64,000 bases of DNA from Nocardia sp. BMG111209 (GCF_000381925.1 NZ_KB907307.1:3720001-3784000), one strand, 5' to 3'. Numbered from the stretch's first letter, positions 44,106 through 54,809 are shown. Notes: generated from the letters alone by a model not told the origin. A program made the numbers and translations.

Positions 44106-45941
44106 ATGGCCTTCTCCGTCCAGATGCCGGCCCTCGGTGAGAGCGTCACCGAGGGCACTGTGACCAGGTGGCTGAAGCAGGAAGGAGACACGGTCGAGGT
44201 CGACGAGCCCCTGCTCGAGGTGTCCACCGACAAGGTCGACACCGAAATCCCCGCACCCGCCGCCGGTGTCCTGTCCCGCATCGTGGCCCAGGAGGACGAC
44301 GTCGTCGAGGTCGGCGGCGAACTGGGCGTGATCAGCGCGGCCGGCGAGGCCCCCGCATCCGCTCCGGCCCCGGCCCCTGCCGCCGCCGAACCCGCACCCG
44401 CACCGGCCCCCGCGCCCGCCGCCGAATCCGCTCCGGCGCCCGCACCGCAGGCCGCCGCTCCGGCGCCCGCCGCCCCTGCCGCCTCCGCCGCTTCCGGTAC
44501 TCCGGTGAAGATGCCCGAGCTCGGTGAGTCCGTCACGGAGGGCACCGTCACCCGCTGGCTGAAGCAGGTCGGCGATCAGGTCGCCGTCGACGAGCCGCTG
44601 CTCGAGGTCTCCACCGACAAGGTCGACACCGAGATCCCGTCGCCGGTTGCCGGCACGCTGCTGGAGATCAGCGCGAACGAGGACGACGTCGTCGCGGTCG
44701 GCGGTCAACTCGGGGTGATCGGCAGCGGATCGCCCGCCGCCGCACCGGCTCCCGCGCCTGCTCCGGCACCCGCCCCGGCTGCTCCGGCACCCGCGCCCGC
44801 CCCGGCTCCTGCACCCGCCCCGGCACCCGCGGCCGCTGCGCCCGCCCCGGCACCCGCGGCCGCTGCGCCCGCCCCGGCCCCGGCACCGGCTGCTCCCGCA
44901 CCTGCCTCTGCCCCGGCACCGGCACCCGCACCCGCGTCCGCTCCGGCGCACGCCGCACCCGAGCCCGCCTCGAACGGCGACTCCCCCTACGTCACCCCGC
45001 TGGTCCGGAAACTGGCCGCGGAGAACAACGTCGACCTGGCAGCCGTGAAGGGTTCCGGTGTCGGCGGCCGCATCCGCAAGCAGGACGTGCTGGCCGCCGC
45101 CGAGGCGAACAAGGCCCCGGAGCCCGCTCCGGCCGCCGCCCCCGCCGCGCCGGCCCCGGCCGCCAAGGCGCCGGTCGCCGCCTCCGCCGCACCCGCCGGT
45201 GTCCGCCCCGAGTTGCAGCACCTGCGCGGCACGGTCCAGAAGGCCAGCCGGATCCGGCAGATCACCGCCGTCAAGACCCGCGAATCCTTGCAGACCACCG
45301 CGCAGCTGACCCAGACCCACGAGGTCGACGTCACCAAGATCGCCGCGCTGCGCGGCCGGGCCAAGGACGCGTTCAAGGACCGCGAGGGCGTCAACCTGAC
45401 CTTCCTGCCGTTCTTCGCGAAGGCCGCGGTCGAGGCGCTGGGTGTGCACCCGAACGTCAACGCGTCCTACAACGAGGACACCAAGGAGATCACCTACCAC
45501 TCGGCGGTCCACCTCGGTATCGCGGTCGACACCGAGCAGGGCCTGCTGTCGCCGGTCGTGCACAACGCCAGCGACCTGTCACTGGCCGGCCTGGCCCGCG
45601 CGATCGCCGATATCGCCAACCGTGCCCGCAACGGCGGCCTCAAGCCCGACGAGTTGGCCGGCGGCACCTTCACCATCACCAACATCGGCAGCCAGGGTGC
45701 GCTGTTCGACACCCCGATCCTGCTGCCGCCGCAGTCGGCGATGCTGGGCACCGGCGCGATCGTGCGGCGTCCGATGGTGGTCGCGGACAACGGCAACGAG
45801 TTCATCGGCATCCGCTCGATGTGCTACCTGCCGCTGACCTACGACCACCGCCTGATCGACGGCGCCGACGCCGGCCGCTTCCTCACCACCATCCGGCACC
45901 GGCTGGAGGAAGCCGCGTTCGAGGCCGATCTCGGTCTGTAA
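44106..45941 (+). CDS. sucB: 2-oxoglutarate/2-oxoacid dehydrogenase E2 (dihydrolipoyl acyltransferase)
   Basis: 611-aa E2 core. There are two lipoyl domains, each with the lipoylated Lys in STDKVDTEI (about residues 38-48 and 168-178), long Ala/Pro linkers after each, and a subunit-binding domain ([30 protein letters not shown], about 295-333). The acyltransferase domain ends in [14 protein letters not shown] with the catalytic His and Asp. It is DlaT-like, which in mycobacteria (Rv2215, recalled) serves pyruvate dehydrogenase and a peroxidase complex. lipB and lipA, needed to lipoylate it, lie just downstream. AGGAG is 9 nt before the ATG. Confidence 0.94.
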   Translation: MAFSVQMPALGESVTEGTVTRWLKQEGDTVEVDEPLLEVSTDKVDTEIPAPAAGVLSRIVAQEDDVVEVGGELGVISAAGEAPASAPAPAPAAAEPAPAPAPAPAAESAPAPAPQAAAPAPAAPAASAASGTPVKMPELGESVTEGTVTRWLKQVGDQVAVDEPLLEVSTDKVDTEIPSPVAGTLLEISANEDDVVAVGGQLGVIGSGSPAAAPAPAPAPAPAPAAPAPAPAPAPAPAPAPAAAAPAPAPAAAAPAPAPAPAAPAPASAPAPAPAPASAPAHAAPEPASNGDSPYVTPLVRKLAAENNVDLAAVKGSGVGGRIRKQDVLAAAEANKAPEPAPAAAPAAPAPAAKAPVAASAAPAGVRPELQHLRGTVQKASRIRQITAVKTRESLQTTAQLTQTHEVDVTKIAALRGRAKDAFKDREGVNLTFLPFFAKAAVEALGVHPNVNASYNEDTKEITYHSAVHLGIAVDTEQGLLSPVVHNASDLSLAGLARAIADIANRARNGGLKPDELAGGTFTITNIGSQGALFDTPILLPPQSAMLGTGAIVRRPMVVADNGNEFIGIRSMCYLPLTYDHRLIDGADAGRFLTTIRHRLEEAAFEADLGL

Positions 45942-45954
45942 CAAGAAGATTCGC

Positions 45955-45990
45955 GGCGGCGCACCGGGCGGTCCAGCCCGGTGCGCCGCC
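45955..45990 (+). terminator. Perfect 15-bp hairpin after sucB
   Basis: GGCGGCGCACCGGGC (45955-45969) pairs with GCCCGGTGCGCCGCC (45976-45990) around a 6-nt loop, 14 nt past the sucB stop, separating it from the GNAT-lipB-lipA group. Confidence 0.85.
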
Positions 45991-46031
45991 GGTGTGCAGT
46001 ACCACCGCGCCAGGCCGTTACGCTGCTGTCG

Positions 46032-46604
46032 ATGAGCACGGACAAGACCCCGGCGGTGATCCGGGACGCGCGCGAGGCGGATCTGCCGGAGATCCTGGCG
46101 ATCCACAACGACAACATCGCGGTCTCGACGGCGATCTGGGACGACGAACAGGTCGGGCTCGACGAGCGGCTGGCCTGGTGGAAGTCGCGGACCGCGGCCG
46201 GACATCCGATACTGGTCGCCGAGGTCGACGGTCGTGTCGCGGGATATGCCTCCTACGGCCAGTTCCGGCCGAAGATCGGTTACCGGTACTGCGTCGAGAA
46301 TTCGGTGTACGTCGCCGACGCCTACCACCGCCGCGGTATCGCGAGCGCGCTGCTGACCGAACTCGTTGCGCGAGCGCGCCGCTCGGGCACGGTGCACACG
46401 GTGGTCGCCGCGATCGAATCCACCAACACCGTCTCGATCACCCTGCACGAGAAGTTCGGTTTCCGGACCGTGGGCGAGATGCCGCAGGTGGGATGGAAAT
46501 TCGGCCGCTGGCTGGATCTGACGCTGATGCAGCTGACCGTGCCCATGCCGTCCGGCCCCCCGGCGCCGGAATCGCACGACATTCGCGTACCGTCTGGTTC
46601 GTGA
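46032..46604 (+). CDS. GNAT N-acetyltransferase, phosphinothricin acetyltransferase-like
   Basis: 190-aa acetyltransferase. It shows [41 protein letters not shown], the CoA loop [14 protein letters not shown], and [23 protein letters not shown], the pattern of the PAT/BAR group that acetylates amino groups such as phosphinothricin or methionine sulfone. The GTGA overlap with lipB shows co-translation. It is an accessory enzyme placed in the lipoylation group; its natural substrate is unknown. Confidence 0.88.
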   Translation: MSTDKTPAVIRDAREADLPEILAIHNDNIAVSTAIWDDEQVGLDERLAWWKSRTAAGHPILVAEVDGRVAGYASYGQFRPKIGYRYCVENSVYVADAYHRRGIASALLTELVARARRSGTVHTVVAAIESTNTVSITLHEKFGFRTVGEMPQVGWKFGRWLDLTLMQLTVPMPSGPPAPESHDIRVPSGS

Positions 46605-47404
46605 CCGAGCTGACCGCCCTCGGCAAACCCGCTGGGCACCGGACCGACACCCCGCCGTCGCCGGTGATCCCGGCCGGTCGGCGCGCGACCGCATCCGCCC
46701 GCTTCGACGACACCCCGCTGCTGGTCCGCGATCTCGGGCTGGTCGACTATCACCGGGCCTGGGATCTGCAGCGCGAGATCGCCGGCGAGCGCGCCGACGG
46801 CCTGGGTCGGGATCGGCTGCTGCTGCTGGAACACCCCTCGGTGTTCACCGCCGGAAAGCGCACCGAACCGGACGATCTGCCCATCGACGGCAGTCCGGTG
46901 GTCCGGGTCGACCGCGGCGGGAAGATCACCTGGCACGGCCCGGGGCAACTGGTCGGCTACCCGATCGTGCGGCTGGCCGAACCGGTCGACATCGTCGATT
47001 ACGTACGACGGCTGGAAGAGGCGTTGATCACGGTGTGCACCGGGCTCGGCGTCGGGTGCGGCCGGGTCGAGGGCCGGTCCGGGGTGTGGCTGCCCGCCGG
47101 GCCCGCCGCGCCACAGCGCAAGGTCGCCGCCATCGGGGTGCGGGTGCAGCGCGGCGTCGCCCTGCACGGACTGTCGCTGAACTGCAATTCCGTGATGGAC
47201 GGGTTCGAGGCGATCGTGCCGTGCGGTATCCGCGACGCCGGTGTCACCACCCTCACCCGGGAGCTGGGCCGGGAGGTCACGGTGGCCGAGCTGAAGCCGC
47301 TGGTGGCCACCGCCGTCCGGCGCGCGCTCGACGGCGAGCTGCCGGTCACCGACCGTCCCGTCGCGCCGGTCACACCCCCGGACGCGCGCGCCGGCGACCG
47401 ATGA
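46601..47404 (+). CDS. lipB: Octanoyl-[acyl carrier protein] transferase
   Basis: 267-aa LipB. It moves octanoyl from ACP to lipoyl domains by way of a thioester. [34 protein letters not shown], the catalytic Lys in RKVAAIG and the catalytic Cys in VPCGIRD are present. The GTG overlaps the GNAT stop. The N-terminal extension of about 30 residues is low-complexity. It is followed 21 nt later by lipA, which adds the sulfurs, so both enzymes for modifying the E2 at 44106 are made together. Confidence 0.95.
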   Translation: MTELTALGKPAGHRTDTPPSPVIPAGRRATASARFDDTPLLVRDLGLVDYHRAWDLQREIAGERADGLGRDRLLLLEHPSVFTAGKRTEPDDLPIDGSPVVRVDRGGKITWHGPGQLVGYPIVRLAEPVDIVDYVRRLEEALITVCTGLGVGCGRVEGRSGVWLPAGPAAPQRKVAAIGVRVQRGVALHGLSLNCNSVMDGFEAIVPCGIRDAGVTTLTRELGREVTVAELKPLVATAVRRALDGELPVTDRPVAPVTPPDARAGDR

Positions 47405-47425
47405 TCACGGCGTAGCATCGGTTCG

Positions 47426-48469
47426 GTGACCTCCGTCGACACCCCGGCAACCCCTCCTGCGTCCGCTGCACCCAACGGCCGCAAACTGCTTCGCATCGAG
47501 GCCCGCAACGCGCAGACCCCGATCGAACGCAAGCCGTCCTGGATCCGCACCCGCGCGACCATGGGCCCCGAGTACACCGAACTCAAGGGCCTGGTGAAAC
47601 GCGAAGGGCTGCACACGGTCTGCGAGGAGGCCGGCTGCCCGAACATCTTCGAATGCTGGGAGGACCGCGAGGCCACCTTCCTCATCGGTGGTGAACAGTG
47701 CACCCGCCGCTGCGACTTCTGCCAGATCGACACCGGCAAGCCCGCCGAACTCGATCGCGACGAACCGCGCCGGGTCGCCGAGAGCGTGCAGGCGATGGGC
47801 CTGCGCTACTCCACCATCACCGGCGTGGCCCGCGACGATCTGCCCGACGGCGGCGCCTGGCTGTACGCGGAGACCGTGCGGGCCATCAAGGCGCTCAACC
47901 CGAATACCGGTGTGGAACTGCTGATCCCCGATTTCAACGCCGAGCCGGAGCAGCTGGCCGAGGTGTTCGCCGCCCGCCCGGAGGTGCTCGCGCACAATCT
48001 GGAGACGGTGCCGCGCATCTTCAAGCGGATCCGCCCGGCGTTCCGCTACGAGCGGTCGCTGGCCGTGCTGACCGCGGCCCGCGCGGCGGGCCTGGTCACC
48101 AAGTCCAATCTGATCCTGGGCATGGGCGAGACCCCGGAGGAGGTCACCCAGGCCATGCGCGACCTGCACGAGGCCGGATGCGACATCCTCACGATCACCC
48201 AGTACCTGCGGCCGTCGCCGCGGCACCACCCGGTCGACCGCTGGGTCAAGCCGGAGGAGTTCGTCGAGCACTCCCGCGTCGCCACCGAACTCGGTTTCGC
48301 CGGCGTGATGGCCGGGCCGCTGGTCCGCTCCTCCTACCGCGCGGGCCGACTCTACGCGCAGGCGATGGCCCACCACGGCCGCCCGATCGCCCCGGAGATG
48401 GCCCATCTGGCCGCGGAGGGCTCCGCCGCACAGGAGGCCACCTCGGTGCTCGCCCGCTTCGGCAAGTGA
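47426..48469 (+). CDS. lipA: Lipoyl synthase
   Basis: 347-aa radical SAM enzyme inserting two sulfurs into octanoyl-lipoyl domains. The auxiliary cluster is bound by [12 protein letters not shown] (Cys at about 66-77) and the SAM cluster by CTRRCDFC (about 92-99). The C-terminal RSSY serine also ligates the auxiliary cluster. The GTG start at 47426 gives a short variable N-terminus. Second gene of lipB-lipA. Confidence 0.97.
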   Translation: MTSVDTPATPPASAAPNGRKLLRIEARNAQTPIERKPSWIRTRATMGPEYTELKGLVKREGLHTVCEEAGCPNIFECWEDREATFLIGGEQCTRRCDFCQIDTGKPAELDRDEPRRVAESVQAMGLRYSTITGVARDDLPDGGAWLYAETVRAIKALNPNTGVELLIPDFNAEPEQLAEVFAARPEVLAHNLETVPRIFKRIRPAFRYERSLAVLTAARAAGLVTKSNLILGMGETPEEVTQAMRDLHEAGCDILTITQYLRPSPRHHPVDRWVKPEEFVEHSRVATELGFAGVMAGPLVRSSYRAGRLYAQAMAHHGRPIAPEMAHLAAEGSAAQEATSVLARFGK

Positions 48470-48574
48470 TCCCTTGCACCCCGTCGACCTGCGGTAATCG
48501 CACGAACAGCTGACATCCGGTGGTCCGGAGTGGGAAGCTCGGGTTAACCACCCGTGTCGACTTCGGGAGCGCAC

Positions 48575-50788
48575 ATGGTCGAGAAGGCGAGCAACGGGGC
48601 CGCCGACGGCAGAGCGGCGGCCAACGGTAAGACGGTGATCGCGGAGCGTCCGGCCGACATCCGGAACGTGGCGCTGGTCGGTCACAGCGGTTCGGGCAAG
48701 ACCACGCTGGTGGAGGCCCTGGCCGTCGCCACCGGTGCGGTGCTCCGGGCCGGGCGGGTCGAGGACGGCACCAGCGTCTCCGACTACGACGACATCGAAC
48801 AGCGGCAGCATCGATCCGTCCAGCTGTCGGTGGTGCCGCTCGGCTGGGACGGCATCAAGATAAATCTCCTGGACACACCCGGCTACGCCGATTTCGTCGG
48901 GGAGTTGCGGGCCGGGCTGCGCGCCGCGGACGCGGCCCTGTTCGTCGTCTCGGCCGCGGCGGGCGCCGCCGGTGTCACCGGGCCGACGACGACGCTGTGG
49001 GCGGAGTGCGCGGCCGTCGGGATGCCGCGCGCGCTGATCATCACCCATCTGGACGCCACCCGCGCCGACTTCGACGAGATGGTCGAGACCTGCCGCGCGA
49101 TCCTCGGCGGCGGCGCGGCCGAGACCATGCTGCCGCTGCACCTGCCGGTCTACGGCCCACCCGGCGGCGACGGTCACCGGCCGGTCACCGGCCTGATCGA
49201 CCTGCTCACCCGGCAGGTCTTCGACTATTCCGCCGGCACGCACACCCGCACCGAGCCGACCGCCGGCCAGTCGGAACTGATCGAATCGGCCCGCGGCCGG
49301 CTGATCGAGGGGATCATCGCCGAGAGCGAGGACGAGACCCTGATGGACCGGTATCTCGCCGGTGCGGAGATCGACCCGGCGACCCTGCTCGCCGATCTGG
49401 AGCGCGCGGTCGCGCGCGGCAGTTTCCACCCGATCCTGATCGCGGCCCCGCCGCCGGGCGAGGGCCGGGAGGGTCTCGGCACGGTCGAACTGCTGGACCT
49501 GATCACCCGCGGCTTCCCCACCCCCGCCGAACACGCCGTGTCGGCCGCGGCCCCCGGCGGTCCGGCCGCGGTGCTGGCCTGCGATCCGGCCGCGCCGCTG
49601 GCCGCCGAGGTGATCCGCACCGCCTCCGATCCGTACGTCGGCCGGGTATCGCTGGTCCGGGTGTTCTCCGGCACCCTGCACGCGGACGAGACCGTCCACG
49701 TCTGCGGCCGCCACGACGCGGACCACGACCGCGATCACGACGTCGACGAACGCATCGGCGCCGTCTCGGCCCCCTTCGGCAGGCAGCAGCGGCCGGTGGG
49801 CCGGGCCATCGCCGGCGATATCGCCTGCCTCACCAAACTCGGGCACGCCGAGACCGGGGACACCCTGTCCGGCAAGGATTCCCCGTTGCTGATCGAGCCG
49901 TGGCCGCTGCCGCGTCCGCTGCTGCCGGTCGCGATCCGGGCCCACGGCAAGACCGACGAGGACAAACTGTCCCAGGGCCTGGCCCGGCTGATCGCCGAGG
50001 ATCCGACGCTGCACCCGGAACAGAACGGCCACACCCACCAGCTGGTGCTGTGGTGCCTGGGCGAGGCCCACCGCGATGTCGCCCTGGAACGCCTGCGGTC
50101 CCGGTTCGGCGTCGCGGTCGACGTCGTCGAGTACGAGGTGGCGCTGCGGGAGACCTTCGCGACCAGCGGATCCGGCCGCGGCCGGCACGTCAAACAGTCC
50201 GGCGGGCACGGCCAGTACGCCGTGTGCGAGATCACGGTGGAACCGCTGCCGGAGGGTTCCGGGATCGAATTCGTCGACAAGGTGGTCGGTGGCGTGGTGC
50301 CGCGGCAGTTCATCCCGGCCGTGGAGAAGGGGGTGCGGGCCCAGGCCGCGCGCGGCGTGGTGGCCGGTCATCCCCTGGTCGACGTGCGGGTGACGCTGTA
50401 CGACGGCAAGGCGCATTCGGTCGACTCGTCGGACGCCGCCTTCCAGACCGCCGGCGCGCTGGCGTTGCGGGAGGCCGCGGCGGCCGCGCGGATCAGCCTG
50501 CTGGAACCGATCGCCGAGGTGCGGGTCACCGTGGCCGACGATCATGTCGGCACCGTGCTCGGCGATCTGTCCGCGCGCCGCGGCCGGGTGCTCGGCACCG
50601 AACCGGCGGCCGCCCGGCGCACCGAGATCCGTGCGGAGGTCCCGGAACTGGAACTGTCCCGGTACGCCGTCGACCTGCGCTCGCTGGCGCACGGCGACGC
50701 CGGGTTCACCCGCGACTACGTCCGGCACGAACCGATGCCCGCCCAGGTGGCCGAGGCCCTGCGCAAGGCGGCCGCGGCGGCCACCTGA
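48575..50788 (+). CDS. fusA2: EF-G-like translational GTPase (FusA2 type)
   Basis: 737-aa EF-G paralogue. The G domain has GHSGSGKTTL (about residue 36), DTPGYADFVGEL (about 105) and THLD at about 156 in place of the canonical NKxD, as in the FusA2 group. Domains II-V follow, with HRDVALERL, GRHVKQSGGHGQYAV (the domain IV loop) and the C-terminal AEVRVTVADDHVGTVLGDLSARRG. Compared with housekeeping EF-G, the switch region is RQHRSVQLSV. The ATG at 48575 (GGGAG upstream) is preferred over a GTG at 48554. Role in translation under stress is suspected but unproven. Confidence 0.9.
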   Translation: MVEKASNGAADGRAAANGKTVIAERPADIRNVALVGHSGSGKTTLVEALAVATGAVLRAGRVEDGTSVSDYDDIEQRQHRSVQLSVVPLGWDGIKINLLDTPGYADFVGELRAGLRAADAALFVVSAAAGAAGVTGPTTTLWAECAAVGMPRALIITHLDATRADFDEMVETCRAILGGGAAETMLPLHLPVYGPPGGDGHRPVTGLIDLLTRQVFDYSAGTHTRTEPTAGQSELIESARGRLIEGIIAESEDETLMDRYLAGAEIDPATLLADLERAVARGSFHPILIAAPPPGEGREGLGTVELLDLITRGFPTPAEHAVSAAAPGGPAAVLACDPAAPLAAEVIRTASDPYVGRVSLVRVFSGTLHADETVHVCGRHDADHDRDHDVDERIGAVSAPFGRQQRPVGRAIAGDIACLTKLGHAETGDTLSGKDSPLLIEPWPLPRPLLPVAIRAHGKTDEDKLSQGLARLIAEDPTLHPEQNGHTHQLVLWCLGEAHRDVALERLRSRFGVAVDVVEYEVALRETFATSGSGRGRHVKQSGGHGQYAVCEITVEPLPEGSGIEFVDKVVGGVVPRQFIPAVEKGVRAQAARGVVAGHPLVDVRVTLYDGKAHSVDSSDAAFQTAGALALREAAAAARISLLEPIAEVRVTVADDHVGTVLGDLSARRGRVLGTEPAAARRTEIRAEVPELELSRYAVDLRSLAHGDAGFTRDYVRHEPMPAQVAEALRKAAAAAT

Positions 50789-50866
50789 CCGCGGCGCGCG
50801 ATCGTGCCCGGTGCCGGAGAGATCCGGTTGCGCCGCCACCGGGGGCCGCGCACTATCCTGAGAAAT

Positions 50867-51610
50867 ATGGCAGCAGGTAAGGACGGTAAGCCGTCGAAGG
50901 AAGCGAAAGCCGCGGCGAGAGCGGCCCGCAGACAGGCGTCGAAGGAGCGTCGCCGCCAGATATGGCAGGCGTTCCAGATGCAGCGCAAAGAGGACAAGCT
51001 GCTGCTGCCCCTGTTGATCGGCGCGCTGGTCGGGGTCACCGTCGTGGCCTTCCTCATCGGCCTGCTGTTCCACCTGGAGTGGGCCCTCCTGCCGTTCGGC
51101 CTGATCCTGGGCGGTCTGCTCGCGTTCTTCATCTTCGGCCAGCGGGTGCAGAAGAGCGTCTACGCGAAGGCCGAGGGGCAGGCCGGCGCGGCCGCGTGGG
51201 TACTGGACAATCTGCGGGGCAAGTGGCGGGTCACCCAGGGTGTGGCCGCGACGACCCAGCTGGACGCCGTGCACCGGGTGATCGGACTGCCGGGCATCGT
51301 CCTGGTCGCGGAGGGCTCACCGCAGCGGCTCAAGTCGCTGCTCGCGCAGGAGAAGAAGAAGACGTCCCGGCTGGTGGGCGACACGCCCATCTACGACGTC
51401 ATCATCGGCAACGAGGACGGCCAGGTCCCGCTGAAGAGTCTGCAGCGCTACCTCACCAAACTCCCGCGCAACATCGACGACAAGCGCATGGATCAGATCG
51501 AGAGCCGGATGTCGGCGCTGGCCACCCGTGGCGGCCCGGCGATGCCGAAGGGCCCGCTGCCCGCCGGCGCGAAGATGCGCTCGGTGCAGCGCACAATCCG
51601 CCGGCGCTGA
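50867..51610 (+). CDS. DUF4191 membrane protein (Rv2219-like)
   Basis: 247-aa protein with a basic N-terminus (KPSKEAKAAARAARRQASKERRRQ), two membrane helices (LLLPLLIGALVGVTVVAFLIG and ALLPFGLILGGLLAFFIFG, about residues 45-100) and a soluble C-terminal domain containing LVAEGSPQRLKSLLAQEKKK and DVIIGNEDGQVPLKSLQRYL. This is the DUF4191 family, found between lipA and glnA in mycobacteria (recalled). The ATG at 50867 begins MAAGKDGK. It converges with the RDD gene across a strong terminator. Confidence 0.92.
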   Translation: MAAGKDGKPSKEAKAAARAARRQASKERRRQIWQAFQMQRKEDKLLLPLLIGALVGVTVVAFLIGLLFHLEWALLPFGLILGGLLAFFIFGQRVQKSVYAKAEGQAGAAAWVLDNLRGKWRVTQGVAATTQLDAVHRVIGLPGIVLVAEGSPQRLKSLLAQEKKKTSRLVGDTPIYDVIIGNEDGQVPLKSLQRYLTKLPRNIDDKRMDQIESRMSALATRGGPAMPKGPLPAGAKMRSVQRTIRRR

Positions 51611-51619
51611 GCTGGACAG

Positions 51620-51650
51620 AAAGGGCCGAACGGATTCCGTTCGGCCCTTT
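51620..51650. terminator. Bidirectional terminator
   Basis: AAAGGGCCGAACG (51620-51632) pairs with CGTTCGGCCCTTT (51638-51650) around a 5-nt loop; the flanking A and T runs serve both the DUF4191 gene and the convergent RDD gene. Confidence 0.9.
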
Positions 51651-51664
51651 TCCGTCCAGGCTGC

Positions 51665-52129
51665 TCAGCGGGAGTGCACCAGGGCGGTGCCGGTGGCCCG
51701 GTCGTGCATGCCGCGGCCGTCGGCGTCGGTGAACAGCGCCGGGATCACGAAGATCAGCAGCACCTGCCGGGCCACGGCCCGCACGATGCCGACGCCGCCG
51801 GTGGAGTCGATGCGGATCGTGCGCAGGCGCAGGAAGTATTGCCCCGGGGTGAAGCCGAACAGCACGACCGTCCCGACCCCGATGACGAACCACACCACCA
51901 GCGTCAGCGTGTTCAGCGAGCCGTTGTGACCGTGCAGGATCAGCGCGGTGATGCCCAGCGCGATGAACCAGTCGACGAACAGCGCCACGATCCGCCGCGC
52001 CATCCCGGCCAGCGAGCCGGCGCCCGTCTTCGGCAGTCCCAGCAGCTCGCCCGGATACTCCGCCGTCCGTGCGTCGTCCGGATCGGCCGCGTTCGGCCCG
52101 GACAGCCAGGAACCGGTAATTCGTGCCAT
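51665..52129 (-). CDS. RDD-family membrane protein
   Basis: 154-aa protein with the RDD pattern: Arg-Arg in MARRIVALFVDWFIALG at about residue 43, Asp in the same helix, and a late Asp in the third segment. It has three hydrophobic segments: VDWFIALGITALILHG, TLTLVVWFVIGVGTVVLFGF and IVRAVARQVLLIFVIPALF. FTPGQYFLRLRTIRID between the second and third is typical. Role unknown; may be a small transporter. Same position next to glnA1 as in mycobacteria (Rv2219A, recalled). Confidence 0.88.
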   Translation of the reverse strand: MARITGSWLSGPNAADPDDARTAEYPGELLGLPKTGAGSLAGMARRIVALFVDWFIALGITALILHGHNGSLNTLTLVVWFVIGVGTVVLFGFTPGQYFLRLRTIRIDSTGGVGIVRAVARQVLLIFVIPALFTDADGRGMHDRATGTALVHSR

Positions 52130-52540
52130 GAATCCAGACTAGCGACGGCGGCGGGTGCGCCGGGCGGCCGGGATCGCACCCGCGCGCATCCGGTCGCGCG
52201 ACCCGGCCGGCACCGCCGCGCGATCCTCGATTCGAAAGGGTTGCGGGCGAAAAACTCTCGTCCGCGGCGGTGTTCGCGGCAAGAATCACAGCCGAGTTTT
52301 CGGGGCCCTTCACGACCGTGCGGGAAGCGGCAATGGCAGGATAAGCGTGCTGGTCGAGCAACGATCCGTGATCGGTCCGGGCCTCACGAGGGTCCGCGAG
52401 CACTGACGCTTGCCACCAGCGGCACGTGTAACACTGGCGAAACACGGGCTTGATTGTCGGGAAACACCGCGTCCTTACCGTTCAGCGGCGACACCCAGCA
52501 ATCGGCACCTGGCTGGGAACCGATCCGTAAGGAGTACTAA
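52130..52540. other. glnA upstream region
   Basis: No gene is supported. Apart from the GlnR-type box at 52428, I see the ribosome site TAAGGAG at 52529-52535. The AT-richer patch near 52470-52500 may hold the glnA promoter. Confidence 0.5.
52428..52465 (+). promoter_or_regulatory. GlnR-type binding box upstream of glnA
   Basis: GTAAC-N6-GAAAC-N6-TTGAT-N6-GAAAC, with 11-bp steps throughout, matches the layout of actinobacterial GlnR sites (two a-b half-site pairs, 22-bp period). The third element is degenerate. It lies 76-113 bp ahead of the glnA start codon, fitting nitrogen control. Confidence 0.7.
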
Positions 52541-53977
52541 GTGGCGTTCAGCACGGCCGACGAGGTCATCAAGTACATCAAGGAGGAGGACGTCGAGTAC
52601 CTGGACGTCCGTTTCACCGACCTCCCCGGGCAGGCGCAGCACTTCTCGATCCCCGCGAAGTCGTTCACGACCGACCTGGCCGAAGAAGGCCTGGCGTTCG
52701 ACGGTTCCTCGGTGCGCGGCTTCCAGTCCATCGACGAGTCGGACATGCTGCTGCTGCCCGACTACACCACCGCTCGGCTGGACCCCTTCCGGGCCGCGAA
52801 GACCGTGAACCTGAACTTCTTCGTGCACGACCCGTTCACCCGCGAGTCCTACAGCCGCGACCCGCGTAACGTCGCGCGCAAGGCCGAGGAGTACCTGAAG
52901 AGCACCGGCGTCGCCGACACGGCGTACTTCGGCGCCGAGGCGGAGTTCTACATCTTCGACTCGATCCGCTACGACTCGCAGATGAACGGCGCGTTCTACG
53001 AGATCGAGTCGGTCTCCGGTTCCTGGAACACCGGTGCCGAGTTCAACCCGGACGGCTCCCCGAACCGCGGTTACAAGGTGCGGCCGAAGGGTGGCTACTT
53101 CCCCGTCGCGCCGTACGACCACTACGTCGACCTGCGCGACAAGATCTCCACCAACCTGCAGAACGCGGGCTTCGTGCTGGAGCGCGGTCACCACGAGGTG
53201 GGCACCGCCGGCCAGGCCGAGATCAACTACCGCTTCAACACCCTGCTGTCGGCGGCCGACGACCTGCAGCTGTTCAAGTACATCGTGAAGAACACCGCCT
53301 GGGCCGAGGGCAAGACGGTCACCTTCATGCCGAAGCCGCTGTTCGGCGACAACGGCTCGGGCATGCACGTGCACCAGTCGCTGTGGAAGGACGGCAAGCC
53401 GCTGTTCCACGACGAGGCCGGCTACGGCGGCCTGTCGGACCTGGCCCGCTGGTACATCGGTGGCATCCTGCACCACGCGCCGTCGCTGCTGGCGTTCACC
53501 AACCCGACGGTGAACTCCTACCACCGCCTGGTGCCGGGCTTCGAGGCCCCGATCAACCTGGTGTACTCGCAGCGCAACCGCTCCGCCGCGGTCCGCATCC
53601 CGGTCACCGGCAACAACCCGAAGGCCAAGCGCCTCGAGTTCCGTGCCCCCGACTCCTCGGGTAACCCGTACCTGGCCTTCGCCGCCATGATGATGGCCGG
53701 CCTGGACGGCATCAAGAAGAAGATCGAGCCGGCCGCCCCGGTCGACAAGGACCTCTACGAGCTCCCGCCGGAGGAGGCCAAGAACATCCCGCAGGCCCCC
53801 ACCAGCCTGTCGTCGGTGATCGACCGCCTCGAGGACGATCACGACTACCTCACCGAGGGTGGCGTGTTCACCGAGGACCTGGTCGAGACCTGGATCCAGC
53901 TCAAGCGCGAGGGTGAGATCGCACCGGTCAACCTGCGTCCGCACCCGTACGAGTTCGCGCTGTACTACGACGTCTAA
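52541..53977 (+). CDS. glnA: Glutamine synthetase, type I
   Basis: 478-aa GS-I beta subunit, forming a dodecamer that makes glutamine from glutamate and ammonia. The N-terminal [25 protein letters not shown], the metal site [22 protein letters not shown], and [17 protein letters not shown] are all present. Tyr406 in DLYELPPEE is the adenylylation site, so activity should be controlled by GlnE. TAAGGAG is 5 nt before the GTG. The GlnR box upstream indicates transcriptional nitrogen control. Followed by a 13-bp hairpin. Confidence 0.97.
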   Translation: MAFSTADEVIKYIKEEDVEYLDVRFTDLPGQAQHFSIPAKSFTTDLAEEGLAFDGSSVRGFQSIDESDMLLLPDYTTARLDPFRAAKTVNLNFFVHDPFTRESYSRDPRNVARKAEEYLKSTGVADTAYFGAEAEFYIFDSIRYDSQMNGAFYEIESVSGSWNTGAEFNPDGSPNRGYKVRPKGGYFPVAPYDHYVDLRDKISTNLQNAGFVLERGHHEVGTAGQAEINYRFNTLLSAADDLQLFKYIVKNTAWAEGKTVTFMPKPLFGDNGSGMHVHQSLWKDGKPLFHDEAGYGGLSDLARWYIGGILHHAPSLLAFTNPTVNSYHRLVPGFEAPINLVYSQRNRSAAVRIPVTGNNPKAKRLEFRAPDSSGNPYLAFAAMMMAGLDGIKKKIEPAAPVDKDLYELPPEEAKNIPQAPTSLSSVIDRLEDDHDYLTEGGVFTEDLVETWIQLKREGEIAPVNLRPHPYEFALYYDV

Positions 53978-54002
53978 GTCGTTACGGCACAACCGTTCTC
54001 TC

Positions 54003-54032
54003 GGAGCCCCAGCCGAATCCGGCTGGGGCTCC
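54003..54032 (+). terminator. Terminator after glnA
   Basis: GGAGCCCCAGCCG (54003-54015) pairs with CGGCTGGGGCTCC (54020-54032) around a 4-nt loop, 25 nt past the stop. Confidence 0.85.
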
Positions 54033-54101
54033 GGCATTTCCGGGCCGCCGAGATTCGTCGCCGAGTCGCGGGCGGCGGCCGGTGTCGCTACCGTACCGGA
54101 C

Positions 54102-54809
54102 GTGAGTTCCCCTCCAGATCACCGCAATTCGCGGCCCGCCGGACAATCGGGTGGGTACGACGCGCCGACGGAACGGATCACGACCGCCCCGGGCCCGAAT
54201 CCGGCTGCGGCGGACGATCTCACCGTGCCCATGGGCAGACATTCTTCGCCCGCAACGGGATTCGCCCCACCGGCGGCCGTGCGCGGCTACCGGCCGGATG
54301 CCGGGAGCCCGGCCGCTCCGGTCAGCCGGCGTGCCGCGGTGCCGTGGCCGGTGTGGGTGATCGTCGGGGCGCTCGCGGTGACCGTCGCGGTCGCCGTCTT
54401 CCTGCCCTGGACGGAACCGACGGACCGGGTGCGCCGGATCGTGACCCGGCTGCATCGGGCGAATGCCTTCGGGCACGGTTCGCTGGCGACCCTGTCCGGG
54501 ACCTGGCCGGTCGCCGTCCTGGTCGCGGCGGGCGCGACCGTGCTGCTCGCGGCGGCCGCGGTCGCGGTCCGCGGGCGCTGGGTTCCGGTGGCCGGCGGCG
54601 CGACCGCCATCGTGACCGGAGTGCTGGCGGTGACGCTGGGGCTGCGCGCGCGTCATCGCATCGCGGAGGCGAACGCGCATAACCCGCTGCACCTGCCGTT
54701 CCGGCTCGTCGATCCGGGTATCGGTACGGTCGTGGCTCCGACGGTGGGGACGTTGCTCGCGCTGGCCGGGCTCGGGGTGGTGATCCGCGCGCTCGTCGCG
54801 CGCGGGTGA
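54102..54809 (+). CDS. Hypothetical membrane protein
   Basis: 235-aa protein. The first 80 residues are Pro/Ser/Ala-rich and polar, probably a cytoplasmic disordered segment. About four membrane helices follow: VPWPVWVIVGALAVTVAVAV, WPVAVLVAAGATVLLAAAAV, WVPVAGGATAIVTGVLAVTLG and VVAPTVGTLLALAGLGVVIR. The GTG at 54102 is the likely start because it follows the glnA terminator by 70 nt. Family not recognised; it resembles small actinobacterial membrane proteins with disordered tails. Confidence 0.75.
   Translation: MSSPPDHRNSRPAGQSGGYDAPTERITTAPGPNPAAADDLTVPMGRHSSPATGFAPPAAVRGYRPDAGSPAAPVSRRAAVPWPVWVIVGALAVTVAVAVFLPWTEPTDRVRRIVTRLHRANAFGHGSLATLSGTWPVAVLVAAGATVLLAAAAVAVRGRWVPVAGGATAIVTGVLAVTLGLRARHRIAEANAHNPLHLPFRLVDPGIGTVVAPTVGTLLALAGLGVVIRALVARG

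Noticed and set aside
47405..51274. 1,289-codon minus-strand frame over lipA, the EF-G-like gene and DUF4191
   Set aside because: It lies opposite three well-supported genes, has no motif or ribosome site, and its His/Gln/Gly-rich content is typical of antisense frames at high GC.
52475..54037. 520-codon minus-strand frame opposite glnA
   Set aside because: Complete overlap with glutamine synthetase, whose motifs are unambiguous; no independent support.
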